From NCBI RefSeq assembly GCF_002289565.1, contig NZ_NTFY01000035.1, positions 56,482-120,481 on the forward strand: 64,000 bases of DNA, in the 5' to 3' direction. A program made the translations under genes and the position numbers. Below are positions 26,458 to 37,700 of this stretch, piece after piece. Source of the stretch: Rhodopirellula sp. SM50. GTDB lineage: Bacteria; Planctomycetota; Planctomycetia; Pirellulales; Pirellulaceae. Position 1 is the first letter of the stretch, and every line of letters starts with the position of its first letter. The notes beneath the pieces were generated by a model. The model saw only the letters and a program-made list of their open reading frames with translations, did no database searches and had not been told where the DNA came from.

Positions 26458-26667
26458 ATGCGTTTTTCTTCGTTCTCTCGAATTCTGTTGCTTCTGTTGT
26501 CGATTTCATTCGCGTTGCCGCTGTCTGGTTGTGGCAAGGACATGACGGAATCCGAGGGGCCGGAACTGGGGGCTGTGGAAGCTTACCTTCAAGAGCATCC
26601 CGAAGAGCGTGAAGACAATCCCGATGAAGCAGAGTCCGAAGAGGACGAGAACGAAGCTGCGAGCTGA
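26458..26667 (+). CDS. Small acidic lipoprotein
   Basis: A 69-residue protein with a classical lipoprotein signal: MRFSSFSR, a Leu-rich hydrophobic core, and lipobox L-S-G-C with the lipidated Cys at residue 25. The mature 45 residues are extremely acidic (about half Asp/Glu, ending [11 protein letters not shown]). No enzyme or binding motif is visible. It lies 131 bp upstream of a DUF1559 pilin-like gene on the same strand. Small lipoproteins next to DUF1559 genes recur in planctomycetes, so the two probably work together at the envelope; this is inference. AAGG lies about 11 bases before the ATG. Confidence 0.75.
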   Translation: MRFSSFSRILLLLLSISFALPLSGCGKDMTESEGPELGAVEAYLQEHPEEREDNPDEAESEEDENEAAS

Positions 26668-26798
26668 AGCACCGGTTCACGCGACCGTTCACTTCATTGA
26701 TTTTGATTGAACTCCTTCCCCCCCCGCGGCCGCTGCACGCGCCGACCGGGACATTGATTCGTTTTGTTTTTTTTGATTCGTATTTTGAGGCATTTTCT

Positions 26799-28040
26799 AT
26801 GAACATCCGTTCCAGACGCGGTGGCTTCACGTTGGTGGAGTTGCTGGTCGTGATCGCGATCATCGGCATCTTGGTCGGGCTGCTTTTGCCGGCCGTCCAA
26901 GCGGCTCGCGAAGCAGCACGTCGAATGAGCTGCAGTAACAACTTCAAGCAAATCGGCTTGGGGATTCACAATTATCATTCCGCCTACAAACGGCTGCCCA
27001 CGATTCGTGGCGGCACCTCGCGGGTGTTCGGGAGCAACAATCCGCAGTCACGCGAGCCCCGAGTGATCGGGGGCAGCTATGGTGGAAACAATTTGAACAA
27101 CCTGAGTTCCCTGGTTCAGTTGGCACCCTTCGTCGAACAGCAAGGCCTTTGGGATCAGATCAGCAACCCGTTCCGCGTCAGGGAACCCGCATCGGCTGCC
27201 GGCCAGTACGAGTTCAGCGCGATGGGACCCAACGCCGACATCAGCTTGGCCCAACACGGTCGCTATCAGTACGATCCCTGGCTGACGACGGTTCCGATGT
27301 TGCGCTGCCCCAGTGACCCCGGCGATGGCTTGCCGGCGCAAGGCCGCACCAACTACGGTGTCTGTGTCGGCGATGCACTGCAGTTTCAAAACACCGGGGG
27401 CATCAACCAGAATGGTCGGCCCAACCGCAATGCCGCACCGCGTGCCAAGGCCACCTGTCGCGGTATGTTTTTCCCACGCGTGAACATGCGATTCCGCGAC
27501 ACGCTGGATGGATTGTCCAACACCATCATGGCTGGCGAGATGGCGACTCATCTGGGTGACCGTGCCGTGTTCACCCAGGCCGCCCGGATGGCCAACCTGG
27601 GGGCGCTTCAAAGTGATCCTTCGATCTGTGCCGCCGAAGTCGATCCGGACCGTCCGAAATTCTGGGATCCCGCTGCTTCACTGACCGGGGGCACCCAGGG
27701 GCAACGTGGGTTCAAGTGGTCCAGCGGCTATTGCGTCCATACCGGTGTGACCACCATCCTGCCGCCCAATAGCCCCATCTGCAGCAGCGGTGGCGGGACC
27801 TGGCGTCCGGGGATCTATAGCCCCAGCAGTCGGCACCAAGGTGGGGCGCACGTCTTGATGGGTGACGGTGCGGTCATCTTCATCACCGATTCGATCGAAG
27901 CCGGCAACAGATCGAACCCGATGGTGATTTGGAACGGAACCGGCCCGCGGGCGCCGGGAGTGCAAAGCCCCTACGGTCTGTGGGGAGCACTCGGGACTCG
28001 TGCCAATAACGAGACGATCCAAGAGCAGCTCAACCAGTAG
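26799..28040 (+). CDS. DUF1559 protein with prepilin-type N-terminal signal
   Basis: A 413-residue protein. The N-terminus is a type IV pilin/type II pseudopilin signal: RRGG, then [20 protein letters not shown] with the methylated Phe at 10 and Glu at +5, so prepilin peptidase should cut after Gly9. [20 protein letters not shown] leads into the DUF1559 domain that planctomycetes carry in many copies. Near the C-terminus [17 protein letters not shown] is the H-X9-DG motif typical of these proteins. The start ATG at 26799 has GAGG 8 bases upstream; an open extension to 26697 lacks the signal position. It is probably part of an envelope pseudopilin-like assembly. The exact role of the family is not known. 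Confidence 0.92.
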   Translation: MNIRSRRGGFTLVELLVVIAIIGILVGLLLPAVQAAREAARRMSCSNNFKQIGLGIHNYHSAYKRLPTIRGGTSRVFGSNNPQSREPRVIGGSYGGNNLNNLSSLVQLAPFVEQQGLWDQISNPFRVREPASAAGQYEFSAMGPNADISLAQHGRYQYDPWLTTVPMLRCPSDPGDGLPAQGRTNYGVCVGDALQFQNTGGINQNGRPNRNAAPRAKATCRGMFFPRVNMRFRDTLDGLSNTIMAGEMATHLGDRAVFTQAARMANLGALQSDPSICAAEVDPDRPKFWDPAASLTGGTQGQRGFKWSSGYCVHTGVTTILPPNSPICSSGGGTWRPGIYSPSSRHQGGAHVLMGDGAVIFITDSIEAGNRSNPMVIWNGTGPRAPGVQSPYGLWGALGTRANNETIQEQLNQ

Positions 28041-28045
28041 CTCGC

Positions 28046-28418
28046 TCACCAGACTTGATTCAGGTCGACGTCGACATCATTCAAGTACGTGACGGGGATT
28101 CGCTTTCCCGTCACGGCTTGTTCGACGTATCGGCCGTTCTCTAAAGCCAAGGCCGTCACGGTCTGTTCGAATGGATCGATGATCCTGTATTGGCCGAGGC
28201 CCGTCCGCTCATGGAGCGATCGTTTGAGCGTTTTGTCGTTCGATTCGGTCGACGGGGAAAGAATCTCGATCAAATGATCCGGGGCGCCTTTCACCTTGGA
28301 TGGCCTGATGATCCGGTTTTGCTTCAGCCCGACGCCGAGCTCCGACTCAACGAGCTTTGTATCTGATCGAAGCCGATCGCAGTGCGAGATCGGCTCCCCT
28401 GAATGTGATGGCGAGATA
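28046..28418 (-). pseudogene. Uma2-family (DUF820) endonuclease, 5' half missing
   Basis: One frame encodes the C-terminal part of a Uma2/PD-(D/E)XK-like protein: a weakly matching stretch from about 28418 (ESELGVGLKQNRIIRP), then KGAPDHLIEILSPST, the conserved D...K (NDKTLKR), GLGQYRIIDP, and a normal end. Complete family members have about 180-200 residues; here about 120 codons exist in frame after an in-frame TGA near 28421, and no intact N-terminal half is found in any frame. A GTG at 28294 could start an 82-residue product, but it would lack half the nuclease fold. Most likely a degraded gene lying against the promoter side of giant gene 2. Confidence 0.7.
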
Positions 28419-28729
28419 ACTCAGCCCGGCCGATCAGTGCCGCCAGACGTGGGCAGATTGGGGCCTGTGCTTGACCATGGCGGGGCTTCTTGAGTTGCAA
28501 CGCTGCGACGTTTAATCCGTCGAATCGCGACCTCCTTACCGCTGAACGGTTTCTCGTTTGCAGCTTTGCTGCATCGATCGCCTGCAACCCGATTTCGGGT
28601 TCCGATTCGCGTATCTGCACTATTACGGCGTAATGTGGGTGCGCATTGGCGCACGACGCATCCCGAGCGGGCGTATCCGCACCAATCCTGGTCGCGTGCC
28701 TGTCGACGCCAACAGCGGGAGAGTGTCCG
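28419..28729 (+). promoter_or_regulatory. Leader region of giant gene 2 with two inverted repeats
   Basis: About 310 bp precede the start of giant gene 2. Two tight inverted repeats are visible: AACCCGA/TCGGGTT with a 2-base centre at 28586-28601, and GTGCGC/GCGCAC around ATTG at 28639-28654. GGGAGAG stands 6-8 bases before the ATG at 28730. No clear -35/-10 pair was found. The repeats may be an operator and a 5' leader hairpin; no evidence beyond the symmetry. Confidence 0.35.
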
Positions 28730-31700
28730 ATGAACCGGAAAAGACGAACGGCGGATCCGCAGCGACGGCGCCAAATTCTGTTGGAAATGCTTGAAAACCG
28801 ACTCGTGCTTTCGGCGCTGCCGGTTGACCTCAGCGGAACGTTTGACGCGGGGATCGCAACAGCGCCCGATCGAGACCTGGAAACCATGGACGCTCCGACC
28901 GCCTCCGGCCTGTGCGATTGGCTTCAGGGGCTCTCCGGCCGACAGACGCAGCATCGAATTTCAGTGCCGGCGGGGCCGGCATCGGACGGCTTGTATGTCG
29001 ATGATTTGGGGAATCGAGAGTTGCGCTTTCACGTTGCCATCGAACCCGGGACGCGGGACGACGACGGACAATTTCCGGAGACGATCGCCAACGGGGTGCC
29101 ATCGCAGCCCCCGCCTCCGGACTTGTTCTACTCCGCCGCGACATCGTTGGTTCCAGTGGACTGGACGTTGCGAGTCGCTCAGGCGAGCGGCTCGAATGGC
29201 TCGGACGTCCTGGAGCTGATCGAAACGACGACGCAGCAACTGCTTGCGTCGCAGAGTGTCTCGGGGCTTGGTGATCCACTTCTGATCACTGGCTCGCCCT
29301 TTGATGATGTCCTGCAGCTGGACATTGATGCCGCGTACCTCGAAACGAATCTCTCAAGCAGCATTGTCTTTCAAGGCATCGTCGGCGCGGACTTGGTACG
29401 AGGGCCGGCGGCCGACACGACGTGGGCCATCACCGGGGAGGGCACCGGAAACATCGGTGGTCGATTTGAGTTCAGTGGCATCGAAACACTGCTCGGCGCT
29501 TCGGACAACGAAGACAGCTTCATCTTCGCGCAAGATGCGTTTGTTTCGGGATCGGTTCGCGGCGGCGACGGCGGATTTGACTCGGTCGTCATCGACGGGG
29601 ATTACGGCAGCGTGGCCTACACGGCCAGTGGTCCCGACTCGGGCACGATCCGCCTGGACGGCACGGTGATCGAATACGTGGGCATGGAACCGATCACGAA
29701 TACGGGAACGGCGACGGACATCGTCTGGACGTCCACGACGAGCGGTGCCGACCAAATCGTGATCAAGCAGGGTTCAACGATAAACAAAGTGACCATCGAG
29801 AGTGCGAACGGAGCGTTTGAGAGCACCACGTTCAATCTCCCCCTGACCACTGGCTCCTTGACGATCAATGCAGGTGCCGGAAACGACAGGATCACAATCG
29901 AGTCGTTTGGTCGGTCGCCTTATGAGAACGGGGTCGGAGAGTGGAAGCTAAGCCTTGCAGGAGGAGCCGGTGATGACTTACTTTCCTATTCGAGTGCTGC
30001 GGATGCTGTCTTTCAGCTTAATAACAATTCGCTGCTCGTCCAAAGCCCATCGCTTCCTGACGCGAGCATTATCGAGCAAGGCAAGGCGAAGATTCACTTC
30101 AACGACGCCTTTGAAATCGTGAATCTTGCCGGAGCCAGTCTGGACGACAGTGCGTTTACTGGTAGGACCTTTTTTTCAATGTTCACGGACGCGATCGCTT
30201 GGTCCGAAGAAGGGCCAGGCGGTATCGTTGGAACAGACGTTTACAGCCCGGTAGCGGGAGCGATCAACGCGATCGCTCCACACCCTCACAAGACAGGGAC
30301 AATATTTGTCGGGTCGGTCAATGGAGGTGTCTGGCGGACCACGAACGGAGGTGCCAATTGGACGCCGCTGACGGATGATCAGCCTTCACTGGCAATCGGA
30401 TCGCTGGTTCTCAGCCCATTGGACAGGGACGGGAATCAAGTGACAGTCGCGACGCCGGACAACAAACTCGTCCTGTTCGCCGGCACTGGACAGTTCAGTA
30501 GTGGATATGTCGGAGGCTCTGCCGTCGGATTGCTGGTTTCATCCGACGGCGGCAGCACCTGGACTCAGATCGGAAAAAGCGAATTTGACAAACTTCGCAT
30601 CACGAAGGTCTTGGCAACCGACTTCCGATCAAGCGGTAAATTCGTCAGCTACGTATCGACATACGACACTGCCGTAACCGGCGGCGTCGACAATCGAGGA
30701 GGCGTGTTTCGCGTTGAAGTTGAATTCAATACGTCGACTTCACGGACTGAAGTATCTTCATCAACGGTCACAAAGCTTTCCGGATCGACGGTTGCAGGAG
30801 GTAGCGGTCTTCCGGCGGGGAGCTATACAGATCTGGTCTTTGACCCGGGAGTCATCGGGGATTCTGCGCGCCCTTGGCGACTCTTTGCGGCCCATCCGAA
30901 GCAGGGTATCTATCGTTGGGACAACGGAGGTTCTTCGTGGCAAGCGATTAGCACTGGAATCGCTTTAGGAACCGACACGAAGCGTCTAAGACTCGCGATC
31001 TCACCGTCAAACGCGGGTACCAATGCGACTGTCTATGCTGCGAGGATTGCTCCTGTTGCCGCCGGGAAGAGCGGGACGGAACTAAAGCACCTTTACCGAA
31101 CAACGAGCAACGGCACAAACTGGACAACAATCTCGCTGCCAACTTCAACCGAAGCCTCCGTCACGACCGGGTTGCATCCTGGCGGGCAGGGTGATCTTCA
31201 TTTCTCGATGGCAGTCGATCCGACCAACGCGAACATCATTTACGTTGGAGGCGACCGTCAACCGGTGATCGGAGCAGGAAACTCTGTCGGGCTTAATGAC
31301 TGGGCCGGCCGAGTTTTCCGGTATAGCTCAGCCTCAACTTCGTGGACACAGATCGTCGGTAGCAACACCAATAGCACTGCACCGCACGCTGATTCTCGTG
31401 CCATCGTGTTCGATGCCGGCAAGAACCTGCTTGAAGCGGATGATGGTGGGATCTATCGGCTAACGGATCCTCGCGGGACGGGCACCTGGGCATCACTGGT
31501 CGGCGACCTGCGAGTCACCGAAGTCGGTTCGGTCGCCTATGATCCGCTAAGTAAGGTGGTGTTCGCCGGCACACAAGACAATGGGTCAGCGCTGCAATCG
31601 CTTACCGCCCACGACCTTGTCGACAACAACATGAACGGCCTTGTCGATGAACTTGGCGAACGCTCTTCCGGATGGACTGCGATTCTCGGTGGTGATGGGG

Positions 31701-34700
31701 CCAGTCAGTTGGCCGTTGTGGATGACGACAACAACGACAACATCGATGACCGGGTGGTTCGGTATTCGATGTCGAACAATTTTGAAGACCTGTATCGTCG
31801 AACGTATGATGCGAACGGAAATGCTGTCACATCGTTAGAAAATGTTAAATTTCGCGCGTCAGGAAACACGACGGATTACTCTGGACTCGAAGACCTAGAC
31901 AATCCCAAGTCCGCAAAAGGCTTCAAAGGGTTTACTAAGATTCCGCTGGCGGTCAATCGGTTCAATGACCAGCGCATGGTCGCTGCATTGTTTGGAATCT
32001 ACGAAAGTGCTAATCGGCTTGAAACCGTCAAACGGGTCGACCCCGGTCCGACGTCTAAACTACCGGGCGGAAGATATCCCTGGGCACAGAAGATTCGATC
32101 GCTCGTTTACGGAGGGATGGAGGGTGCGACACCACGGGAACACCTCATCGTCGCTTCACGAGGCGCAGACATCCTGTACCGATTGACCTCCGGTACGACA
32201 TTTGCCGCCAAAAAAGTTCCGGGCGCCGGGATCATTCAAGGTTTGGTCGTCGACCCGGACAACTGGAAAACAGTCTACGCAATCGACGACTCAAACGTTT
32301 TCAAAACAAGCGACATCACGGCCACAAGTCCGCAGTGGAAAACCATTGGACGTGGAATGACCTCGCTAAAGTCCATCGAATACGTGAAAGACAGTTCTAC
32401 CGATCTATTGCTTGTCGGTGGTGGAAAGGGAGTCTCGCGGCTCGCCAATCCGGAAGGGGTGAACAGTCTTGCCGAAGCGGTTTGGCGCGATTTCGGCGCG
32501 GGTCTTCCGGATGTGATCGTCAGCGAAATTCATTACCTGGATCTCGATGACACGGACGGAGACGGTGATCCCGACGGGAACGGTGCGATTTCGGGCTCCG
32601 ATCGTTTTATCGTTAGCACCATCGGTCGCGGTGTTTGGAGTATGTCTGGCGTCACGGGCGATGTCATGCGTCATCCGATTGCCAAGATTACGGGATCTGC
32701 CTCGGATGACCATTTTTTCGTTTCTCTGAATGCGACGGATCAATCGTATGTCGATGTATTTGATATGGGATTCAGCGGCACTCGCCGAATTACGACTTGG
32801 CCCGTGGAGAGTCTCGACGGAATGATTGTCCTTGGTCAGGCGGGAAGCGACAAACTGACCGTCAGTCACCATCGAGGTGCGATTACGATACCCGAAGGGA
32901 TCTTCTTTGACGGCGGTACATCGACGGGGCATGCCGACGTTCTGCAACTGTCCGGAATCGATATCGAAGACGTCCAGACTGGAACGACGGGCAATCGCAG
33001 TTACTACAAGCTGTTCGATGATGATGGTCGTCAGCAAGTCGTCTTCCATAGCAATGTGGAAAACGTTGACGACACCGCGTTTTTAGGCTGGAGTCATCCG
33101 TTCAACTCGTTGAAGGTCGGCCTGAAATGGTTGTGGAACAGTATCGGAACGAACGAGACCAAGGTTCCCGTCTTCGGCGATTCACTCGAACACGCGCTGA
33201 AAGGAACACGCCCCGAACCTCGCCCACCCAAGGGCGACCCGACACGCGCCCCGAGTGTGCCGGTGTTGGATCAAATTCAGGAAGAAACCAATACCGACAG
33301 TATCGGCCAGCGGTTGTTCGAAGCGGGGCCAAACGCCTTTCGGTTGGAATCGCTTGGTCAGACACTCAATTCTGCTGCGTCGATTACCGCGGCGCTGGAC
33401 GGACTGGATTCAACAGCGAACAATGTGACTCACAGCGACCACAGCGGTGACCCTTCTCCCTATATCGAGTGGGATGTCGAAATCGCTCGAACCCTCAAGG
33501 GAAAAGCGGATCTTGACCTTGAACATGACATCGGAATCGGTTCGATCGACCTGGCCGGAAGCATCGAAGTCTCGACCGATGTCACGTTTCACTCCATCTT
33601 TGGTGTCGACGAGAATGGATTTTATCTCCGCACGCGAGATGGAGACACCAGCGCCCCCGCGGAATTGACGGTCGGCAATCTTGTCGTCGATATCTCCGAT
33701 GACCTACGAGCGGGAGGACGCTTCGGATTTCTGGATGTGGCCCTCACCCAGGTCATGCTCGGTGTGGACAACCAAGTTCGTCTTGAGGTCGACGTGACCA
33801 AGAACGCGGCAGCAGACAGCAAGATTCGGGTTTTCGACTTGGTTTCCAATCCGCTCGGGTTCCTTGATGTCGACTTGAACGGCAACCCGACCAACAAGAC
33901 CGACAACAACCCTGCAACAAACGATCTGTCGCTCACCGGAACCTTTGCCGTTTCCGCGATGGGCGGCGAAACAACTCCAGCGGTTGACCTTGGAACGGTC
34001 CAGGTTGAGATGAAGTGGGCGGATATCACGGACATCACCGGTGTCCAGGTGACGGCGACCCCGGGAATCGCTGGTGGTGAGGCGTTGATGAATTTCCTGA
34101 ACGTTTCCGCCGACGATTATCTCACCCAACTCAAGAGTTTTCGAGATCAGCTGGCGCAATTGCAGAACCTGACCGAACACAATCCGCTCGCGGTTGACAT
34201 CCCGTTTGCCAAAGACAAGTTGAAAGATCTGATCAATGTGGTGGATGCGATCACGAACAAACTGGTCAATCCACTGACCAGCCAAGTGATTCCGGGAAAC
34301 GCCTCGTTTCGCACGATTCAAGAACTGGGAAATGAACTCGTCCGCGAAACCGGTATCAATCCTTCGGACCTCAAGCTGACCTACAACAACGGCGAACTGA
34401 CGTTTGATGTCGCAATTGAGGAAACGATCGTCAATCAGAATCGACCGCTCGGTATCAAATTCGATTTCGCCAAAGGTCTCGGCGACGTCGATGTCAGCAG
34501 TACGACGGATATCAGCAGCGGACTCGATTTCAAATTGACGGTCGGAACCAATCTGGCGGGACTGGTCAGTGGAAATATCACGGACAATTTCTTTCTCAAG
34601 AATGCATCACTGGAAGCCACAGCCGCACTTTCGGTCGACGACTTTGATGCCAACGCTCGTTTCGGATTTGTCTCCGCGTCCGTTCAGGATGGAATGCTTG

Positions 34701-37700
34701 AGTCGGATGCCAAGATCATCCTGGCGATGCAAGATCCGCAAGGGGGCGGGGGTGACGGTCGGATTACGATCTCTGAAATCGTGTCGGCCGTGAGCAACAA
34801 TCCCACTAGTTTGTTCGCTTCACCGACGTTCCAAGGCAAGGCATCAGCGAATTTTCCGCTCGCGATACCGCTTCTGAATTTCAACGCCACACCGCTGGCA
34901 TCCGGAATGGTGACCGGCCATACCGCCACGACACTGGTCGACAGCGCCGCATCCTTTGACACCGCGGGAAATGGGCTGACGGGGAAGATCGTGCGGATCA
35001 CCCAAGGCGATGGAAAGGGGCTGGTGCGGCGGATCACGTCCAACACAAGCACGACCCTGACGCTTGCGGACGACCCGAATTGGCAGTGGGATGTTCCGTT
35101 GACGACGTCCAGCCGCTACGAGATTCTCGATACAGCGATTGGGGTGCGGATGCCGGATATGGCTGATCCGAGCATGGTTCACTTCTTGCTCCCGGACACT
35201 CCGGACATGAAGGAGTTGTTGAACTTTGACCGCATCGATGCGGCGAGTTTGGTCAGCCAACTCGGTCAGCTGGCGAACTTTTTGGACGGATTGCGCAAAA
35301 GCTCGGCCTTTGCCAACTTCGACATCCCGTTCACCGATTCCAACGTCGGCGACATTCTCAAGTTTGCCGAAATGTTCTCCGATGCACTGCTGTACGACGA
35401 AGGCAGCGATGACAAGGTCGACGGAAATACCAAACTTGTCTTTGATTTCAATCAGGCGCTGTCAAATGCCGGGCTGGGATCTCGAATTCGCGCCGAGGGT
35501 GACGGTTCCAAAATCACGCTGATCGCCGACGACCCCGAGATCACCGCGCTGAGCATCAAAAAGGACGCGAGCGACGCCGGCGGCTACGCAAAGCTGAATT
35601 TCACCGACCCGCAAGCCGCGACGTCCGACAACGGTTTTCTAAAGGTGGCCAGCACCGCGTTTGCCAATGACCCCAACGCGGTCAAGCTCGCCGGCGACGC
35701 CGTGATCGAATTCAGCATCACCACCGCCGCGGGGATCACGCCCTTTGATGTCACGATCAAGAAAACCGACACCGACAACAACACGGGCGTCGGCGATGAT
35801 CGCGAGCGATTGCTCGACGCCGGCAACAAGGCAACCTTCAAGACCCACAAGGACCTCGCGCGCAAACTGGCCGGGCTGCTGGGGCTGACGCCAGCGGTGA
35901 TCAATGCACGCTACGACGCGCCGAATGACTCACTGCTCTACGAAATCGATTTCTCCAACATCGCCATGGGCACCTTGGATGTGCCGTTGAAGTTTGATTT
36001 GAACCTGCAGCCGCTGCTGGAACTGGAGAGCAAGAGCAACGTGCGGCTGAGCGGAAACGCCGGATTTACGTTCACGTTGGGGCTGTATCTCGGCGATGCC
36101 GATCCGACTCAATTGCTCAGTGTCAGCGACACGATCGAAAGCGTCTACGGCGCCGGCGTGATCAAAACGGATCTCGCGGTCACATCGCCGTTTGACGTGG
36201 TCGAGCGATTGGCGTTTGCCGAAGCTAAATTCAATGTCACGACCACCGAACAGGGGCAAACCCAGACGCCGGTTCTGGTGACGGTTCCCGCCGCCACGAT
36301 CACCTCTCGCGATGCGATCGGGGGCACGACCGGCGTCGTCAAAAAGCTCAACGATGCATTGGCGGCAGCGAGTCTGAGCAGCAAGGTCGAGGCCGCCAAT
36401 CTGGGGAATTTGCTGCTCTTTCGCGCGAAAGAAAATTCCGGCGTTACCGGTTTTACCGTCGATGTCGACTCGCTCTCGCCGGCGCTGGCGAAGGAACTTG
36501 GGTTCGCAACCAGTGGCACGGCAAGCAAGGTCGGCGACGAGGTGAGTCTGCGGGCAACGAAATCATTGCGGCCGACATTGCCGCCGCTTTCCGCGGACGC
36601 CCATTTCGCAGTCACCGTCGCAGGCAGCACACACAACATCGTCGTCAAAGCCGCGGACACCCAGGGTAATAGCAATCTGCTGGACCTCGTCTTTGACATC
36701 AACCAGGCATTGAAGAAGGAGTCGATCGACTCGCAAGTCAAGGCGGCGTCCTTCGGCCGCAAACTGGTCTTCACTGCGCTCAATGGCGTTTCTCCCCTCG
36801 GCATCACGGCCACGGCCGGCGATCCCGCCGTCGACGAACTCGGATTGGCCACCGCCGCGTCGGGAAACACCGATGACCTGGGGATCTTCACCCGCGATGG
36901 AAGCAGTTTCCAAGTCAGTCTGGATGGGGCAACGACACTCGACAATCTGATCAGTGCGATCAACACCGCCGCGGCAGGAAAAGTCACGGCGGGATTGAAC
37001 ACGGCCAAGACCGCATTGCAGCTGACCGACAACACGAGCGGCGACAAGACGTTCCGCGTTCAACCGGTCAACAACTCTCCGGCGGCGGCGCGTCTGGGCA
37101 TCATGGCCACCGCGGCTGCGGACGTCAGTGCGTCCGGACAAAGCACCGGATCGAGCAACGTGATCGAGGGACAGCAAGCCGGCGGCGTCAAGTTGCTCGA
37201 TCGGCTGTTCCTTCAAAACGCGGTGCTCAGCGGCAACGTCGCCTTGTCGACGCCGGACCCAAACGATGTCGACGGCGACTCTCAACTGGATGATGGCATT
37301 CAAGCGTCCGCTCTGTTCGGCGGCTTCGTCGGGATTGCACTCGATGGTGGTGGAAGTCTGAGCGGCAGCGTGTCGGCGGGCTTCAAGAATCCCACGACCG
37401 GCCAGCCCGGCGGACGTGTCACGCTATCCGAATTGGTCACGGGGATCCAAACGGACGTGACGAGTGTGATCGCACTGCCCAGCATCAGCGGCCCAAATCC
37501 GACCGCGACGGGGACGGCGCAGCTTGACCTGGCGCTCAAAGTCACACCCAACCTGCCCTTCGTCCAAATCAACAATCCCAAACTCAATATTCAAGTCCCG
37601 AACATTTTCGCCGACCTGTCCGCCAGCGGCGCAATCGTCGTGAACATGACGGACCTGGGCGATTTGATCAAATTCGACAAGCCGGATTTGACGTTTGATT

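Noticed and set aside
28646..28729. 28-codon N-terminal extension of giant 2
   Set aside because: The ATG at 28730 has a good ribosome site and begins the expected basic LE-x-LE-x-R leader.
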